64,000 nucleotides of DNA from Nansenia antarctica (lineage: Eukaryota; Chordata; Actinopteri; Argentiniformes; Microstomatidae): contig OZ022347.1 in NCBI GenBank assembly GCA_963989245.1, positions 41,550,058-41,614,057 on the forward strand. Direction: 5' to 3'. Shown in pieces: positions 10,459-20,637 of this stretch. The translations under genes were made by a program, and so were the position numbers. Each line of letters starts with the position of its first letter. Within the stretch, counting starts at the first letter, position 1. Under the pieces are notes generated by a model. That model was not told the DNA's origin and searched no databases. It saw only the letters and a program-made list of their open reading frames with translations.

Positions 10459-11930
10459 TCAACTTTTGTGTGACCTGGGGCTAAACAGACAAAGCACAGC
10501 CTCTCTGACATGCAGTGTGAGATGGTAGTGTGTCTACTGTCATCACAGACTCGGCAGGCCTTCTCACGGGCGCCACCCTGGTATCTTCCACCACGAGGAG
10601 CACTGTCACGCTGCTGCACTTTCCCCATCATCTGCTCCAGCCTCTCCATAATGCGAGCAAGAATCCTGTCTTCAGATTGCTGAGTGTTCTGGGCCACAGC
10701 AGTCGCGGAGGAGGGGCACGGAAGCTGGCCTAAAGCATGGTCCTGGGAAGGAATGAGGGTAGAAGGCAGACACTGTGTGTGGTACACTGGACTATGGGCA
10801 GGAGCAGGGGGGTACTGGGTGGAACACTGCTCAGACACAGACTGAATCGAAGGCTCTGGATGAGACTGCACAGTGTGGAGGGCGGTGGCATGGCTCTTCA
10901 ATGGCACAGAACTACCGGTCCTGCCAGAGGCTCTCAGCTCTCTCTGATAATTATCAATCTTCAACTGTATGTCTCGTGAGCTCCACTCCTCAATAGCCTT
11001 GCATTCCAGAATACGGGATAGTCCAGAGTCCGGGCAATGCCTGACAAACATCCGTGCTACCTCTTCACCCACGTTCTCCATCCTCCTACCTTGTCTGCGA
11101 AGGCCCTCCCCAGCTACATCAGCTGCTTTGTTGATCCTCAACCAGTAGTCTACAGGGTTCTCATTGGGTCTGGGTAGAGTGGCATAGAAATCTGACAACG
11201 GGAGGCATGATGACACATCACTGAAGTACTTGAGAAGGATATCATAGATGAGATCAGGGTTCTGCTTCACATCGAGTGTCTGATCGCTTCGCAAACCAAC
11301 CCTCACAACATCCTTTGCCTTACCCATCAGCCTTGCCAGTATCTCCTCAGCCTGTTCATGCATTGGACATTTCTGCTTTCTCAGATAAGCTTTAGACATG
11401 TCAATCCAGTCCTGGACTGAACACTTATCAGAACTATCACCTCGGAACATTGGTGGTTCCCTGTCTGATGTTACATTCACAGTAATGCACGGAACCTCCT
11501 GTCTAACAACATTAGGATCAGTTACAGGATCTGGAGGCGATGTGCAGTTGAGGTGTGCACTGCTCATACTACTTGAGTGAACTACACCAGCTGAAATTAA
11601 CTTGGTTACAATGGACTCGCCAATCTGAGCACCTAGCTGACCCATCATGTCTGAAAGGTGATGAAGAGCTTCAGTGTCATTAACACTGGGTGTGGATGTG
11701 GGAGGAGCCTCCCCTGTAAACTGTCCGACAGCAGCACAACCTGGGTCCTGACCTGACCCTGTGCCTCTACCACTGTCAGTAAACAACTGGGAACACCCCA
11801 CCTCCCTACTATTCAACCCACCGATGACAGCACTGTCTGCTCTGCTCTGACATGCCCCCCATGCATCCCTCCCCATAGGCAACACTGGACTGGCAAAAAT
11901 CTCATCATTAAAACCTGGCCTCTGAGCCAT
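10413..11930 (-). CDS. gag: Gypsy A Gag polyprotein
   Basis: A 505-residue frame starting at ATG 11930-11928 about 260 bases inside the 5' LTR, the first long frame of the transcript. The middle (about residues 150-330) has the mainly helical composition of Gypsy capsids. Near the C-terminus are two zinc-knuckle-like motifs: CRVCDDSRHTTISHC, with one extra residue, and a regular CX2CX4HX4C, CFVCLAPGHTKVEC. These bind packaged RNA. The stop TAG at 10415-10413 directly follows the GGGAAAC slippery heptamer. Gag assembles the intracellular particle and should be made in excess over Gag-Pol. Confidence 0.92.
   Translation of the reverse strand: MAQRPGFNDEIFASPVLPMGRDAWGACQSRADSAVIGGLNSREVGCSQLFTDSGRGTGSGQDPGCAAVGQFTGEAPPTSTPSVNDTEALHHLSDMMGQLGAQIGESIVTKLISAGVVHSSSMSSAHLNCTSPPDPVTDPNVVRQEVPCITVNVTSDREPPMFRGDSSDKCSVQDWIDMSKAYLRKQKCPMHEQAEEILARLMGKAKDVVRVGLRSDQTLDVKQNPDLIYDILLKYFSDVSSCLPLSDFYATLPRPNENPVDYWLRINKAADVAGEGLRRQGRRMENVGEEVARMFVRHCPDSGLSRILECKAIEEWSSRDIQLKIDNYQRELRASGRTGSSVPLKSHATALHTVQSHPEPSIQSVSEQCSTQYPPAPAHSPVYHTQCLPSTLIPSQDHALGQLPCPSSATAVAQNTQQSEDRILARIMERLEQMMGKVQQRDSAPRGGRYQGGAREKACRVCDDSRHTTISHCMSERLCFVCLAPGHTKVECPTRSSRAPQPQGN
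10416..10422 (-). promoter_or_regulatory. -1 frameshift slippery heptamer GGGAAAC (gag/pol of Gypsy A)
   Basis: The minus strand reads G GGA AAC in the gag frame immediately before the TAG stop, a perfect X XXY YYZ heptamer. Re-pairing one base back gives GGG AAA and continues into pol as CTA GGT GGC. The register matches the -1 relation of the two frames. Confidence 0.85.
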
Positions 11931-12188
11931 AGTGGTACAGACTTGCGTTGTGTAATATTACTGAATGAAAAAAAATAAAATAATAATAATGTTTAAAAAA
12001 ATATAAAGTTACAGCAGGACATAAAAACCAAAACAATCAAAGCACTTTTTAAACTGATGTAATCACAGACCTCAGACTGAATGACCATTTACTATAATAC
12101 TCTGACCACACTCGATCTATCACACTAAGACCTGGCATCCACGCAGCATCCACGGAGATCGGCGTTCAGCTGATCTTGAGATCGACGT

Positions 12189-12200
12189 GTCACGGCACCA
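12189..12200 (-). other. primer binding site of Gypsy A, tRNA-His type
   Basis: One base inside the 5' LTR the minus strand reads TGGTGCCGTGAC, 12 bases complementary to the 3' end of vertebrate tRNA-His; the next base mismatches. The assignment uses known tRNA-His 3' sequence from memory. Confidence 0.75.
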
Positions 12201-12201
12201 G

Positions 12202-12858
12202 TGTAACGATGGTCAAACAGCCAAACTTCTTTCAATCAATTCTTTTATTTGACCTGCAGAGAAGACCTGCAGAGAAGACATATAAAACACAATTCTTCTC
12301 TGTTCTGCAACTCTTGTGAATCCATGAGAATGGCGGCCATGTTCTAGTACCACCGTCTATGTATATTTCACGTCAGGATAATTTGTTTACAGAACGAACA
12401 CAAATTTCCCTCAAACATTACAAATAACAATTACAAACAACATGTGAAGCAACATACCTGCAGAGAAGACATATAAAACACAATTCTTCTCTGTTCTGCA
12501 ACTCTTGTGAATCTGCGCGTTCAAAATAACATACAATAAATGTTCTGTTTAACATCATCACAATACATGTAAAAACAAACAGCACAGTACTACACCAACA
12601 TTTTCACCCTACATTACAAGATTCTCCATACAAACAACAAAACACGAGGAGCATTTTACATAGCGCACATACCCATGAGAATGGCGGCCATGTTCTAGTA
12701 CCACCGTAAGTACGGCAACAAGAGAAGGACAAAAGAACGCGCAGACCTGCAGTACACCCAAACTCCAATGGGGCTCCAACAACAACCAGGGCTGCTCAAG
12801 CACGGCGAAACTCATCTACATTCACCACAACTAAACATACATTCCCAACTCTGTTACA
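12202..12858 (-). repeat. 5' LTR of Gypsy A
   Basis: 657 bp with the same sequence and internal duplications as 4590-5246. It should contain the promoter and polyadenylation signals of the element. Confidence 0.95.
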
Positions 12859-13645
12859 CCTCCCCCAAGGCTGCGTCTCATCCCCCCAACTCTTCGCTGT
12901 CTACACCAACCACATCACCTGCAGCACAGAAGGGATGGTGCTGCTGAAATATGCAGACGACATGGCCTTGGTGGCCCACCTGACTGGGGCCGACGCCCTG
13001 GCCAAGTACCACCAGGCAGTAGAAGACCTAGCCCTGGTGTTCCAGCAAAGCTCCCTGGAGCTCAACACCAGCAAAACTAAGGAGCTGTGCTTTGGGAACA
13101 GGGAGAAGGCAGACTGTCACCACCTCTTCCAGCCCCTCAGCATCAACGGCCAGCTGGTTGAACAGGTACAGTCTTTCAAGTACCTGGGGACAGAGATTGA
13201 CATCTCTCTGTCCTTCTCCCAGCATACTGACTTAATCCACAAAAAGGCCCAGCAGCGCCTCCACCTGCTGAGGAAGCTCAGGGCTTTTAACGTCAGCAAG
13301 GACATTTTAACCCTGGTTTACAAATCACTCATCGAATCCATTCTCACCTTCAATAACACATCCTGGTACAACTCCCTCACTGTCAAACACAAAACCAAAC
13401 TCTCCCGTATAGTCAATCAGGCAAGTAAAATCATCGGCTCACCTCAAACCCCCCTGTCTGAAATCTACAACCGGTCACTAATTAGAAAAGCCACACAAAT
13501 CACACAGGACCCCTCTCACCCCCTCCACCAATCATTTCAGCCACTTCCATCAGGCCGCCGTTATAGAACTCCACTGGCCCGGAAAAACACATATAAAAAA
13601 TCATTCATTCCCACTGCAACCACCGCCCTGAACATTTTAAAATAG
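12859..13645 (+). pseudogene. LINE ORF2, C-terminal part (RT palm/thumb and C-terminal region)
   Basis: This continues the LINE frame after the Gypsy insertion. It opens with the PQGCVSSP motif and carries the catalytic YADDMALV at about 12950, then SLELNTSKTKELCF, FKYLGTEID and the conserved C-terminal block ending at the TAG at 13643-13645. All expected RT motifs are present. Cut off from its start, it cannot be made as a complete protein. A 3' UTR of about 250 bp follows. Confidence 0.88.
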
Positions 13646-14230
13646 GAAGCACACTGCATTTTAGCATTTTAGCTTTTTAAATCATAATACTGTTTTTATT
13701 ACTATTCTTTTTAAATGACCAGACTTTTTAAATAGGCACTACATAAACACTGTTATATCTGTCTGTTTTATTGTATGTATTAATGTATGTGACCTATGTG
13801 TGTTTTAATGTGGAAACTGTATTCTTGAGCTGCACTTCTGCCTGTCAAAGGAGAATTTCTGTCACTCTGTGACAGACAATAAAGCATTCTTGAATCTTGA
13901 ATATGTATGTATAATGTGTAGTGGTATTAAGTATTGTATCAGTGGGCTATGCATTACATTGTATGGGTTGGTGAAACTTGCTCAAATGCACACACACATT
14001 GTCAGACCGGTGAGAGCATTAGTACAGAAGGGAAGAAAGTGCATATCGCCTATTTGGAGTTCGTAATTAAAGAAAAATAAAATAATAATAATGAATTGGA
14101 CCTCTAAAGTGTGTTGTATTTTATGTATTTATTTGGTTCGTTGGTCTTACTACTTACCCTCCTTAAACACAAGGGAACACTATAATTCAGATTAATGTGG
14201 GGTGAGAATACTGCTGTTCTCAATATGCTG

Positions 14231-14430
14231 CTGATGTTTAGGGTTTAGTTTGTATTCTGTATGTTATGTGAAGCCTATCTGATGTTTAGGGTTTAGTTTG
14301 TATTCTGTATTTTATGTGAAGCCTATCTGATGTTTAGGGTTAGGGTTTAGTTTGTATTCTGTATGTTATGTGAAGCCTATCTGATGTTTAGGGTTTAGTT
14401 TGTATTCTGTATTTCATGTGAAGCCTATCT
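14231..14430 (+). repeat. 48-bp tandem repeat with telomere-like motif
   Basis: Four units starting CTGATGTTTAGGG at 14231, 14279, 14327 and 14381. The third is 6 bp longer because of an extra TTAGGG. Units differ at one or two positions. Confidence 0.85.
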
Positions 14431-14444
14431 GAGGCGGCAGATTG

Positions 14445-14681
14445 ACGGCCGAGGCAGACACGGCTATCAGAGAAAAAGGGGATGTTTGAGGGTCACTTGT
14501 TTCCTCTCACTCGCACACTAGTAAAGTTAGTAAAATACAAAAGGGGGAAGTTAATTGTATATTATCTATTTGGATTTAGTTGTTTTGGTTTGCAATGCAC
14601 TGTGGATGAGAGGGAAACGCAATTTCAGCCCTATGTATGTCTGTACATATATTGGATTGACAATAAAGCTTTGACTTTGAC
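14445..14681 (+). mobile_element. probable LINE 3' UTR tail
   Basis: A noncoding stretch ending in GACAATAAAGCTTTGACTTTGAC, the form of many fish LINE 3' ends. It joins abruptly to repeat copy B at 14682. No coding part was recognised, so the family is unknown. Confidence 0.4.
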
Positions 14682-15412
14682 TAGTATCTTCCAGTCACCA
14701 GATGATTGATCAATAATGCGCTTCTCCCACCCAGCATGAAGGACTTGTATGTGAGAGACAGTATCCAGCATGTTTATACCCCCTGTCTCATAATCCCCAA
14801 TGATGACGGATCTTTTCCCTCTTCTATCCCTCTTTCCAGACCAAACAAAGTAAAAAACCAGAGTATTCAATCTGACAGCAACATTCTGTGCCACTGCCAC
14901 TCACAGTTGCCCAGTACAGAAGTTTGGCTGCAGTCAGAGATTTAAGAATAGTTACTTTACCATATAATGTAAATGTGTGTGTAAATATACTGTACATACT
15001 GTATATCATAACTGTATCATATTGATATTCATATCATGTATATTCACTTCTTATATTCATATATTTATACTCTTATTTTATATTCATACTCTTATATTCA
15101 TATATGTATACTCACTATAATACCTCATACTGTAATACCTTGCACTCTCTACATTATCATGTCTTTTCCACTGTGCTGCTATTTGCATTGGTTAGACGCC
15201 AAAGTACATGTTGTTGTCTCAGTACTTGTCCTCTGTGCAACGACAGTAACGTTTAATCTAATCTAAGAAGTGAAAGCCCCCCCCCTCTCTCTCTCTCTCT
15301 CTGTGTCTCTACACTAGGGAACAGGCCATCTCTCCTCCCTCCCCCTCTCTCTCTCTCCTTCTCACTCTCTGTCTCTCTCTCTCTCTGAGGACATACTGTT
15401 CCTGTGGAGCCT

Positions 15413-15448
<36 letters not shown>

Positions 15449-15557
15449 AATATATATTAGTATTAATAATAATAATAATAATAATAGTTATATATATATA
15501 TAATATATAAGGATTTTCCTGCCTGGGATTTTCCAAAGCCAGGTGCTCAGCAGTAAT
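14682..15557 (+). repeat. composite repeat block, copy B (with L1-type fragment)
   Basis: Second copy of 1416-2241. It carries the same minus-strand L1-type ORF2 fragment (14900-14700), the same plus-strand LINE tail (about 15120-15265) and the same final segment. The (CT)n and (TA)n tracts differ in length. Here the L1 fragment is joined at 14682 to another LINE tail instead of continuing. Confidence 0.75.
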
Positions 15558-15657
15558 GCATGCGTGTGTGTGTGTGTGTGTGTATGCATATGCCTGTTTG
15601 AGGGTTTGTGTGTGTGTGTGTGTGTGTGTTTGAGTGTGTGTGTGTGTGTGTGTGCGT
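15558..15657. repeat. (TG)n microsatellite
   Basis: Three runs of (TG)n separated by short spacers. Confidence 0.9.
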
Positions 15658-16288
15658 GTACACTTTGCACAGTGTAAAATAATGACATGAATATGCTTTA
15701 AAATTATTACAAGAAAATACAGTAGAGAAAGTCGTTTCTGGACTGTCCAGAAAGCAGGCTTTAACAACTCCCTTTTCTCTTTGTCAGCTCAGATAATAGA
15801 TCAATGTGAACTTTAAAAACTGCTACTAGTTTGGGACTTCTAATATACAGTATATAGAAGAATATAGATAAAGATATAGACCTATATTCTTTATTGTCAC
15901 ATCCCCTGAAGCAAACAAATGAAGCTCCCCCTCTGAATAACAAAACAGCAGGAAAACACAAAAGATTTTCTTTAATGAAGTAAGACGCTTTAGAGTCCAC
16001 GGTTCTCCCTTCCTGGCTGCTCCTCCACTACGTCTCCTAATGAGGCCTGGGCTGTGTTGTCCTCTGTTGAGTCCTGTGTTGTCCTCTGTTGAGTCCTGTG
16101 TTGTCCTCTGTTGAGTCATGTGTCACCAGGGTGGAAGTGATCTGCATTGATTTTATTTTTTGCTCATTTCTTTTTAATTGCGCGGCGGCGTGTCTCCCAC
16201 GGTAACCGGACCTGCCCACAGCCTCCCGGTTCAGGAGGAGTTCTGGTCACTGATATTCCCCGTCCTCTGAGAAGGACTGTGGGTGAAT
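15658..16288. other. no gene; contains a short 22-bp tandem repeat
   Basis: No coding region recognised. At 16053-16118 there are three 22-bp units TGTGTTGTCCTCTGTTGAGT(CC). The rest appears unique at this resolution. Confidence 0.5.
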
Positions 16289-17533
16289 CAGTGGTGTAGC
16301 GCAAAATCCCGGGGCCCCCCCGCAAGGTGGCGGCGGGGGCCCTTTCGCAACGGAGTAAAAAAAAAACAACGTGCGTTTTTTAGAGGCCGATGCGTTATTG
16401 ACGTTGCGAAATTTCGCAATATGCACTCTACATTCTAAATGCTTGACTTAGCAAAAGGTACAAACAAGTGAGAGCAAAGCCTATAACTAAAACCAAATGG
16501 TAGACTACACTACATCAGTAGAATGTATTATAAGTAGAATAGTACAAGCTTTATTTCTTTTAACAAAGTGTGGTGTGCACAGCAGTGTGATATCTGTAAA
16601 CATATCTGTAGACTCTCCGCTAAGGGTTGCCAGATGGGATTGAGAATTTCCAACCTAACCAATCTAAAAACTTCTAAATCCACCAAAAACCAGCCCATCT
16701 GGCAACCCTGTCTCCGCTGCATCAGAGTCTACTTGTTGCGTAAAATTGGCCAGGGTTAGTCAAATCCTTTGTTGGACATCTCGTTTCTTAAGTCCTGGTA
16801 TATTGTGGCATTTCTTTACTGTTTGCCATCTGGTCTAGGAATACCCAGGGAGACGCAGACAGCAGAAGTAGAATAGAATAGTAGAATAGAAAAAGAAACA
16901 GCTATATATAGCCTAACCATGCTGAATTATGTACTGTACCTGTATGATGCACTGACAGCCTGTGACTGTGAACCTGGCCGGACCCTGCCCTTCTGCCTGA
17001 GTTTGAGTATGATGCTGCCCAAATAAATGTTATTGTTTAGTGCTGTACGCTTTCGTGGTATTATATTGTGTGAATTATCATCTGTATGTTGTTTTTCTTT
17101 CACTCGACTAACCGCCGAGATAATACTTGACATGTACTTCCGTAAACATAAATGTTTTATTAGATTTGTTTACAATATCGGACCGACAGTCCCACATATA
17201 GCGGCTATAATGTCCGAATAGAGAATCTACCACCACCTAAAGAATGCTTATTGTACTTTGTATTGTATTTTCGCTTGCTCATTTTCCTTGTGGCTCGCTG
17301 CCTACGTGTGACGTCAAAGTCATGTTGCTATTGGATACGGCTAACTATGTATATATTTTTTAAATATAGGCCTATATATTAAAATTAAGGTTGACACAAT
17401 GAAGGGCCACTTATTTTCTTTGTTTTATATATATATATTTAAAAAAAAAGTTTGGATCCAATGTTAGGGGGCCCCCTAGTGGCTGGGGCCCCCCCGCGGT
17501 GCGTCGCTTGCGGGCCCGTCCGCTACGCCACTG
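16289..17533. mobile_element. non-autonomous hAT transposon
   Basis: 1245 bp bounded by inverted ends CAGTGGTGTAGC / GCTACGCCACTG and a perfect 8-bp target duplication GGGTGAAT (16281-16288 and 17534-17541), the hAT signature. GC-rich subterminal blocks surround an AT-rich core. No transposase frame is present, so it would depend on a relative. A smaller hAT MITE is inserted at 16622-16710. Confidence 0.88.
16622..16710. mobile_element. 89-bp hAT MITE nested in the larger hAT
   Basis: Inverted ends AGGGTTGCCAGATGGG / CCCATCTGGCAACCCT with a perfect 8-bp duplication TCTCCGCT (16614-16621 and 16711-16718). A related copy lies at about 40903-41002. Confidence 0.88.
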
Positions 17534-17541
17534 GGGTGAAT

Positions 17542-17819
17542 AAGTTATTAATGAACACTAATCACACACCAGACAAACTTCCTCACAGCGTACTTACTTG
17601 TCTAGCCTTTATATTACGTTTAAAAGGAGGGTCACTCTGAGATCTCGTGTTTGTGATCAATGTCGTACTACAACTGACATTTGATTTTGAAGGTTTTGAA
17701 CTTTCCCTTTAATTGACTCCAGTCTGAATTCAACACTCCTCTAGTTTCACAGTTTAAAGGTAAATGTGGACTAGTTGTGTTTTTTGTTTTGTTTTTAAAT
17801 ATGTTTATTTAGGGGACTT
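17542..17819. other. no gene seen
   Basis: AT-rich sequence without a convincing frame or repeat. Confidence 0.4.
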
Positions 17820-17903
17820 TATTTGGATAGAGACAGTAGAGACTGACAGGAAGGATGGGTGAGAGAGAGGAGGATAGAGACAGTAGAGACTGACAGGAAG
17901 GAT

Positions 17904-17973
<70 letters not shown>

Positions 17974-18243
17974 ATAGACAGTAGAGACTGATAGGAAGGA
18001 TGGGTGAGAGAGAGGAGGATAGAGGCAGTAGAGACTGACAGGAAGGATGGGTGAGAGAGAGAGGAGGATAGAGACAGTAGAGACTGACAGGAAGGATGGG
18101 TGAGAGAGAGAGAGGTTAGAGACAGTAGAGACTGACAGGAAGGATGGGTGAGAGAGAGGAGGATAGAGACAGTAGAGACTGACAGGAAGGATAGGTGTGA
18201 GAGAGAGGATAGAGACAGTAGAGACTGACAGGAAGGATGGGTG
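17820..18243. repeat. minisatellite with embedded (GA)n
   Basis: About eight units of 45-60 bp (longer where GA expanded) based on GATAGAGACAGTAGAGACTG. The length variation comes mainly from the GA tract at about 17908-17970. Confidence 0.9.
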
Positions 18244-18299
18244 GCTGAGTATCACCTTCTGCATTTTGTGATTTTCCATCATACCATCACATGTTTATA

Positions 18300-18365
18300 G
18301 AACATTATAATAACTATAACTGTAATATCATATATATAATATTATAATATAACCCTATAACGGTA

Positions 18366-18405
<40 letters not shown>

Positions 18406-18498
18406 AATACTATAATATAACCCTATAACTGTATTATAATATATATATATTTATATATATATATATATATAATATTATAATATAACCCTATAACTGTA

Positions 18499-18529
<31 letters not shown>

Positions 18530-19095
18530 ATACTATAATATAACCCTATAACTGTAATATAATATATATAATATTATAATATAACCCTATAACTGTAATA
18601 TAATATATATATAATACTATAATATAACCCTATAACTGTAATATAATATATATCATATTTTTAGTTTAAGACTATGTAGTTTTAGTTTAGTTTTAGACTA
18701 TGTAGTTTTAGTTTAGTTTTAGACTATGTAGGCCAGGTTTTGTACAGTATTGTATTTGTTTGTGGTGGATGTTGTTGTTGTATGCCTGTGAACAGGTTAC
18801 ACTTGAAAATGAGCCCTTGGGGCTCAATGTGTTTTTTACCTGTGTAAATAACGGTTAAATAAAAAAAAAAAAAAAAAAAAAATATTATAATATAACCCTA
18901 TAACTGTAATATAATATATATATAATACTATAATATAACCCTATAACTGTAATATAATATATATAATACTATAATATAACCCTATAACTGTAATATAATA
19001 TATAATACTATAATATAACCCTATAACTGTAATATAATATATATAATAATATAATATAACCCTATAACTGTAATATAATATATATAATACTACAC
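18300..19095. repeat. AT-rich satellite, interrupted by a LINE tail
   Basis: Repeated units of TATAACCCTATAACTGTAAT plus a variable (TA)n tract. The array is split by foreign sequence at about 18655-18881 and resumes with the same unit. Confidence 0.85.
18655..18881 (+). mobile_element. 5'-truncated LINE tail with poly-A
   Basis: A unique-looking segment that ends in TGTAAATAACGGTTAAATAAA plus a poly-A run of about 20, the form of a fish LINE or SINE 3' end. It sits inside the AT-rich satellite. It starts with a short repeat of TTTAGTTTTAGACTATGTAG. Confidence 0.55.
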
Positions 19096-19448
19096 TGCTG
19101 TATAATGGGAAATAATCATCCAGTTAAAAGTACAGATATAATTAAAGTGTACTAAACTCTTTCTGTATCTTTAACGATGAAGCATGAATGATCAGGGTTA
19201 TATTTGATGGCCTCCAAACTTGGATTTGTATGTAACATAAACTTTCTAGAATATTCCCCCAGTACCTCCACATTACCTCGATAACACATTGAGAGTTCAG
19301 TACACTCTAAAAAAAGAATAGTTGAGAATATTTAAAAATTCAAGGCAACCTTATGCACTAAGGATTTTGAGTTTGTTGTTCCAACTAAGAATTTTGAGTT
19401 TGTTGTTCCAACTAATATTAGATCGTTGGTCCAACTCATATTAGATCG
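19096..19448. other. no gene; short duplicated motifs
   Basis: No coding potential recognised. TTTTGAGTTTGTTGTTCCAA and ATTAGATCGTTGG each occur twice between 19365 and 19455, probably part of an unidentified repeat. Confidence 0.4.
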
Positions 19449-19880
19449 TTGGCCTTACAGCCAGCTAATCAGCCAATCAGTCAGCCAGCCAGCCAGCCGG
19501 CCAGTCAGTCAGTCAGCCTTACAGCCAGCCAGTCAGTCAGCCTTACAGCCTTACAGCCAGCCAGCCAGTCAACTTTACAGCCAGTCAGTTAGTCAGCCTT
19601 ACAGCCAGTGAGCTAGCTAGCCAGAACAGCCAGTCAGCAAGCCAGCCAACCATTCAGCCAGCCTTACAGCCAGTCAGTCAGCCAGCCAGCCAGCCAGCCA
19701 GCCAGTTAGTCAGCCTTACAGCCAGTCAGCCTTACAGCCAGCCAGCCAGTCAGTCAGCCAGCCTTACAGTAAGCCAGTCAGTCAGTCAACCAGTAAGCCA
19801 GTCAGTCAGTCAACCAGCCAGCCAGTCAACCAGCCAGTCAGTCAGTCAGCCAACCAGCCAGCCAACCAACCAGCCACCCA
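19449..19880. repeat. (CAGC/CAGT)n tetranucleotide array with TTACAGC interruptions
   Basis: More than 400 bp of CAGC and CAGT units, regularly broken by CCTTACAGC. Open frames across it are artefacts of the repeat. Confidence 0.9.
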
Positions 19881-19896
19881 GCAGGTACCTCAGAGA

Positions 19897-20050
19897 GGCC
19901 TGTCTTACTGTACTCCCCAGTATTGAGGTTGATCTCCCCCCAGCTGAATCCTGGGTAATTCTTGACTTTGCTGTCTCTCTCTGGGGTGGGACATACAGCC
20001 CTCCTGAGAGAGAGGTGGTGGGGGGCAGAGGGGGGTGAAGGCTGGTCCAT
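19897..20050 (-). other. candidate first coding exon of an unidentified gene
   Basis: On the minus strand an ATG at 20050 opens 51 codons (MDQPSPPSAPHHLSLRRAVC...YPGFSWGEINLNTGEYSKTG) up to a possible splice donor GAG|GTACCT at 19897/19896. A TATA-like TTATAAAG lies about 65 bases upstream. The composition is unlike the surrounding satellites. I do not recognise the protein and see no second exon, so this may be chance. Confidence 0.25.
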
Positions 20051-20179
20051 TCAGCTAAGCCCTGTCCATTCCACCTGCTCCCAGCTCTGGGGGACCTTCT
20101 GCTAAATGGCTTTATAACGGCTGTTGGCTGCTACTGGAATCTCCCAGGTCCATTTCTCTGCACTCTGCAGGTCCACAGG

Positions 20180-20637
20180 GTGTGATACTCACACTGCTAC
20201 ACACACTGCTACACACACTGCTACACACACTGCTACACACACTGCTACACACACTGATACACACACTGCTACACACTGATACACACACTGATACACACAC
20301 TGATACACACACTGCTACACACACGGATACACACACGGATACACACACTGATACTCACACTGATACACACACTGATACACACACTGATACTCACACTGAT
20401 ACTCACACTGATACACACACGGATACTCACACGGATACTCACACTGATACACACACTGATACTCACACTGATACACACACTGATACACACACTGATACAC
20501 ACACTGATACTCACACTGATACACTGCTACACACACTGATACACACACTGATACACACACTGATACACACACTGATATTCACACTGATATTCACACTGAT
20601 ACTCACACTGATACACACACTGATACACACACTGATA
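20180..20637. repeat. 12-bp minisatellite (ACACACTGATAC)n
   Basis: About 38 units with variants GCTACACACACT, GATACTCACACT and GATACACACACG. It is open in several frames on both strands (HTDTHTDT, CVSVCVSV), purely because the period is a multiple of three. Confidence 0.95.

Larger units (their letters stand above)
4590..12858 (-). mobile_element. Gypsy (Ty3-type) LTR retrotransposon A, structurally intact
   Basis: An 8269-bp element transcribed on the minus strand. It has 657-bp LTRs with no difference seen by eye, TG...CA ends with TGTAAC/GTTACA inverted repeats, a 4-bp target duplication CCTC, a tRNA-His-like primer site, gag, pol in the -1 frame, and a polypurine tract next to the 3' LTR. 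No env frame was found. The domain order protease-RT-RNase H-integrase is that of Gypsy elements. Identical LTRs and open frames indicate a very recent insertion. Confidence 0.95.
2340..13905 (+). mobile_element. L2/CR1-like LINE, near full length, split by a Gypsy insertion
   Basis: The LINE coding sequence occupies 2340-4589 and 12859-13645, followed by a 3' UTR ending in an AATAAAG plus TTGAATC-like tail at about 13880-13905. It is interrupted by the Gypsy element at 4590-12858. The interruption lies inside the RT domain and is flanked by a CCTC duplication (4586-4589 and 12859-12862). If it is mentally removed, the codons run NTGLPQGC without a break, matching the conserved RT motif. The exact 5' boundary (between about 2242 and 2340) and the LINE target duplication were not determined. 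Confidence 0.85.

Noticed and set aside
14231..14430. TTTAGGG repeats as plant-type telomere or interstitial telomere
   Set aside because: The motif is only part of a 48-bp unit; there is no long run of perfect hexamers or heptamers.
20180..20637. Tandem array as a CRISPR-like repeat
   Set aside because: There are no unique spacers, the period is 12 bp, and the setting is vertebrate.
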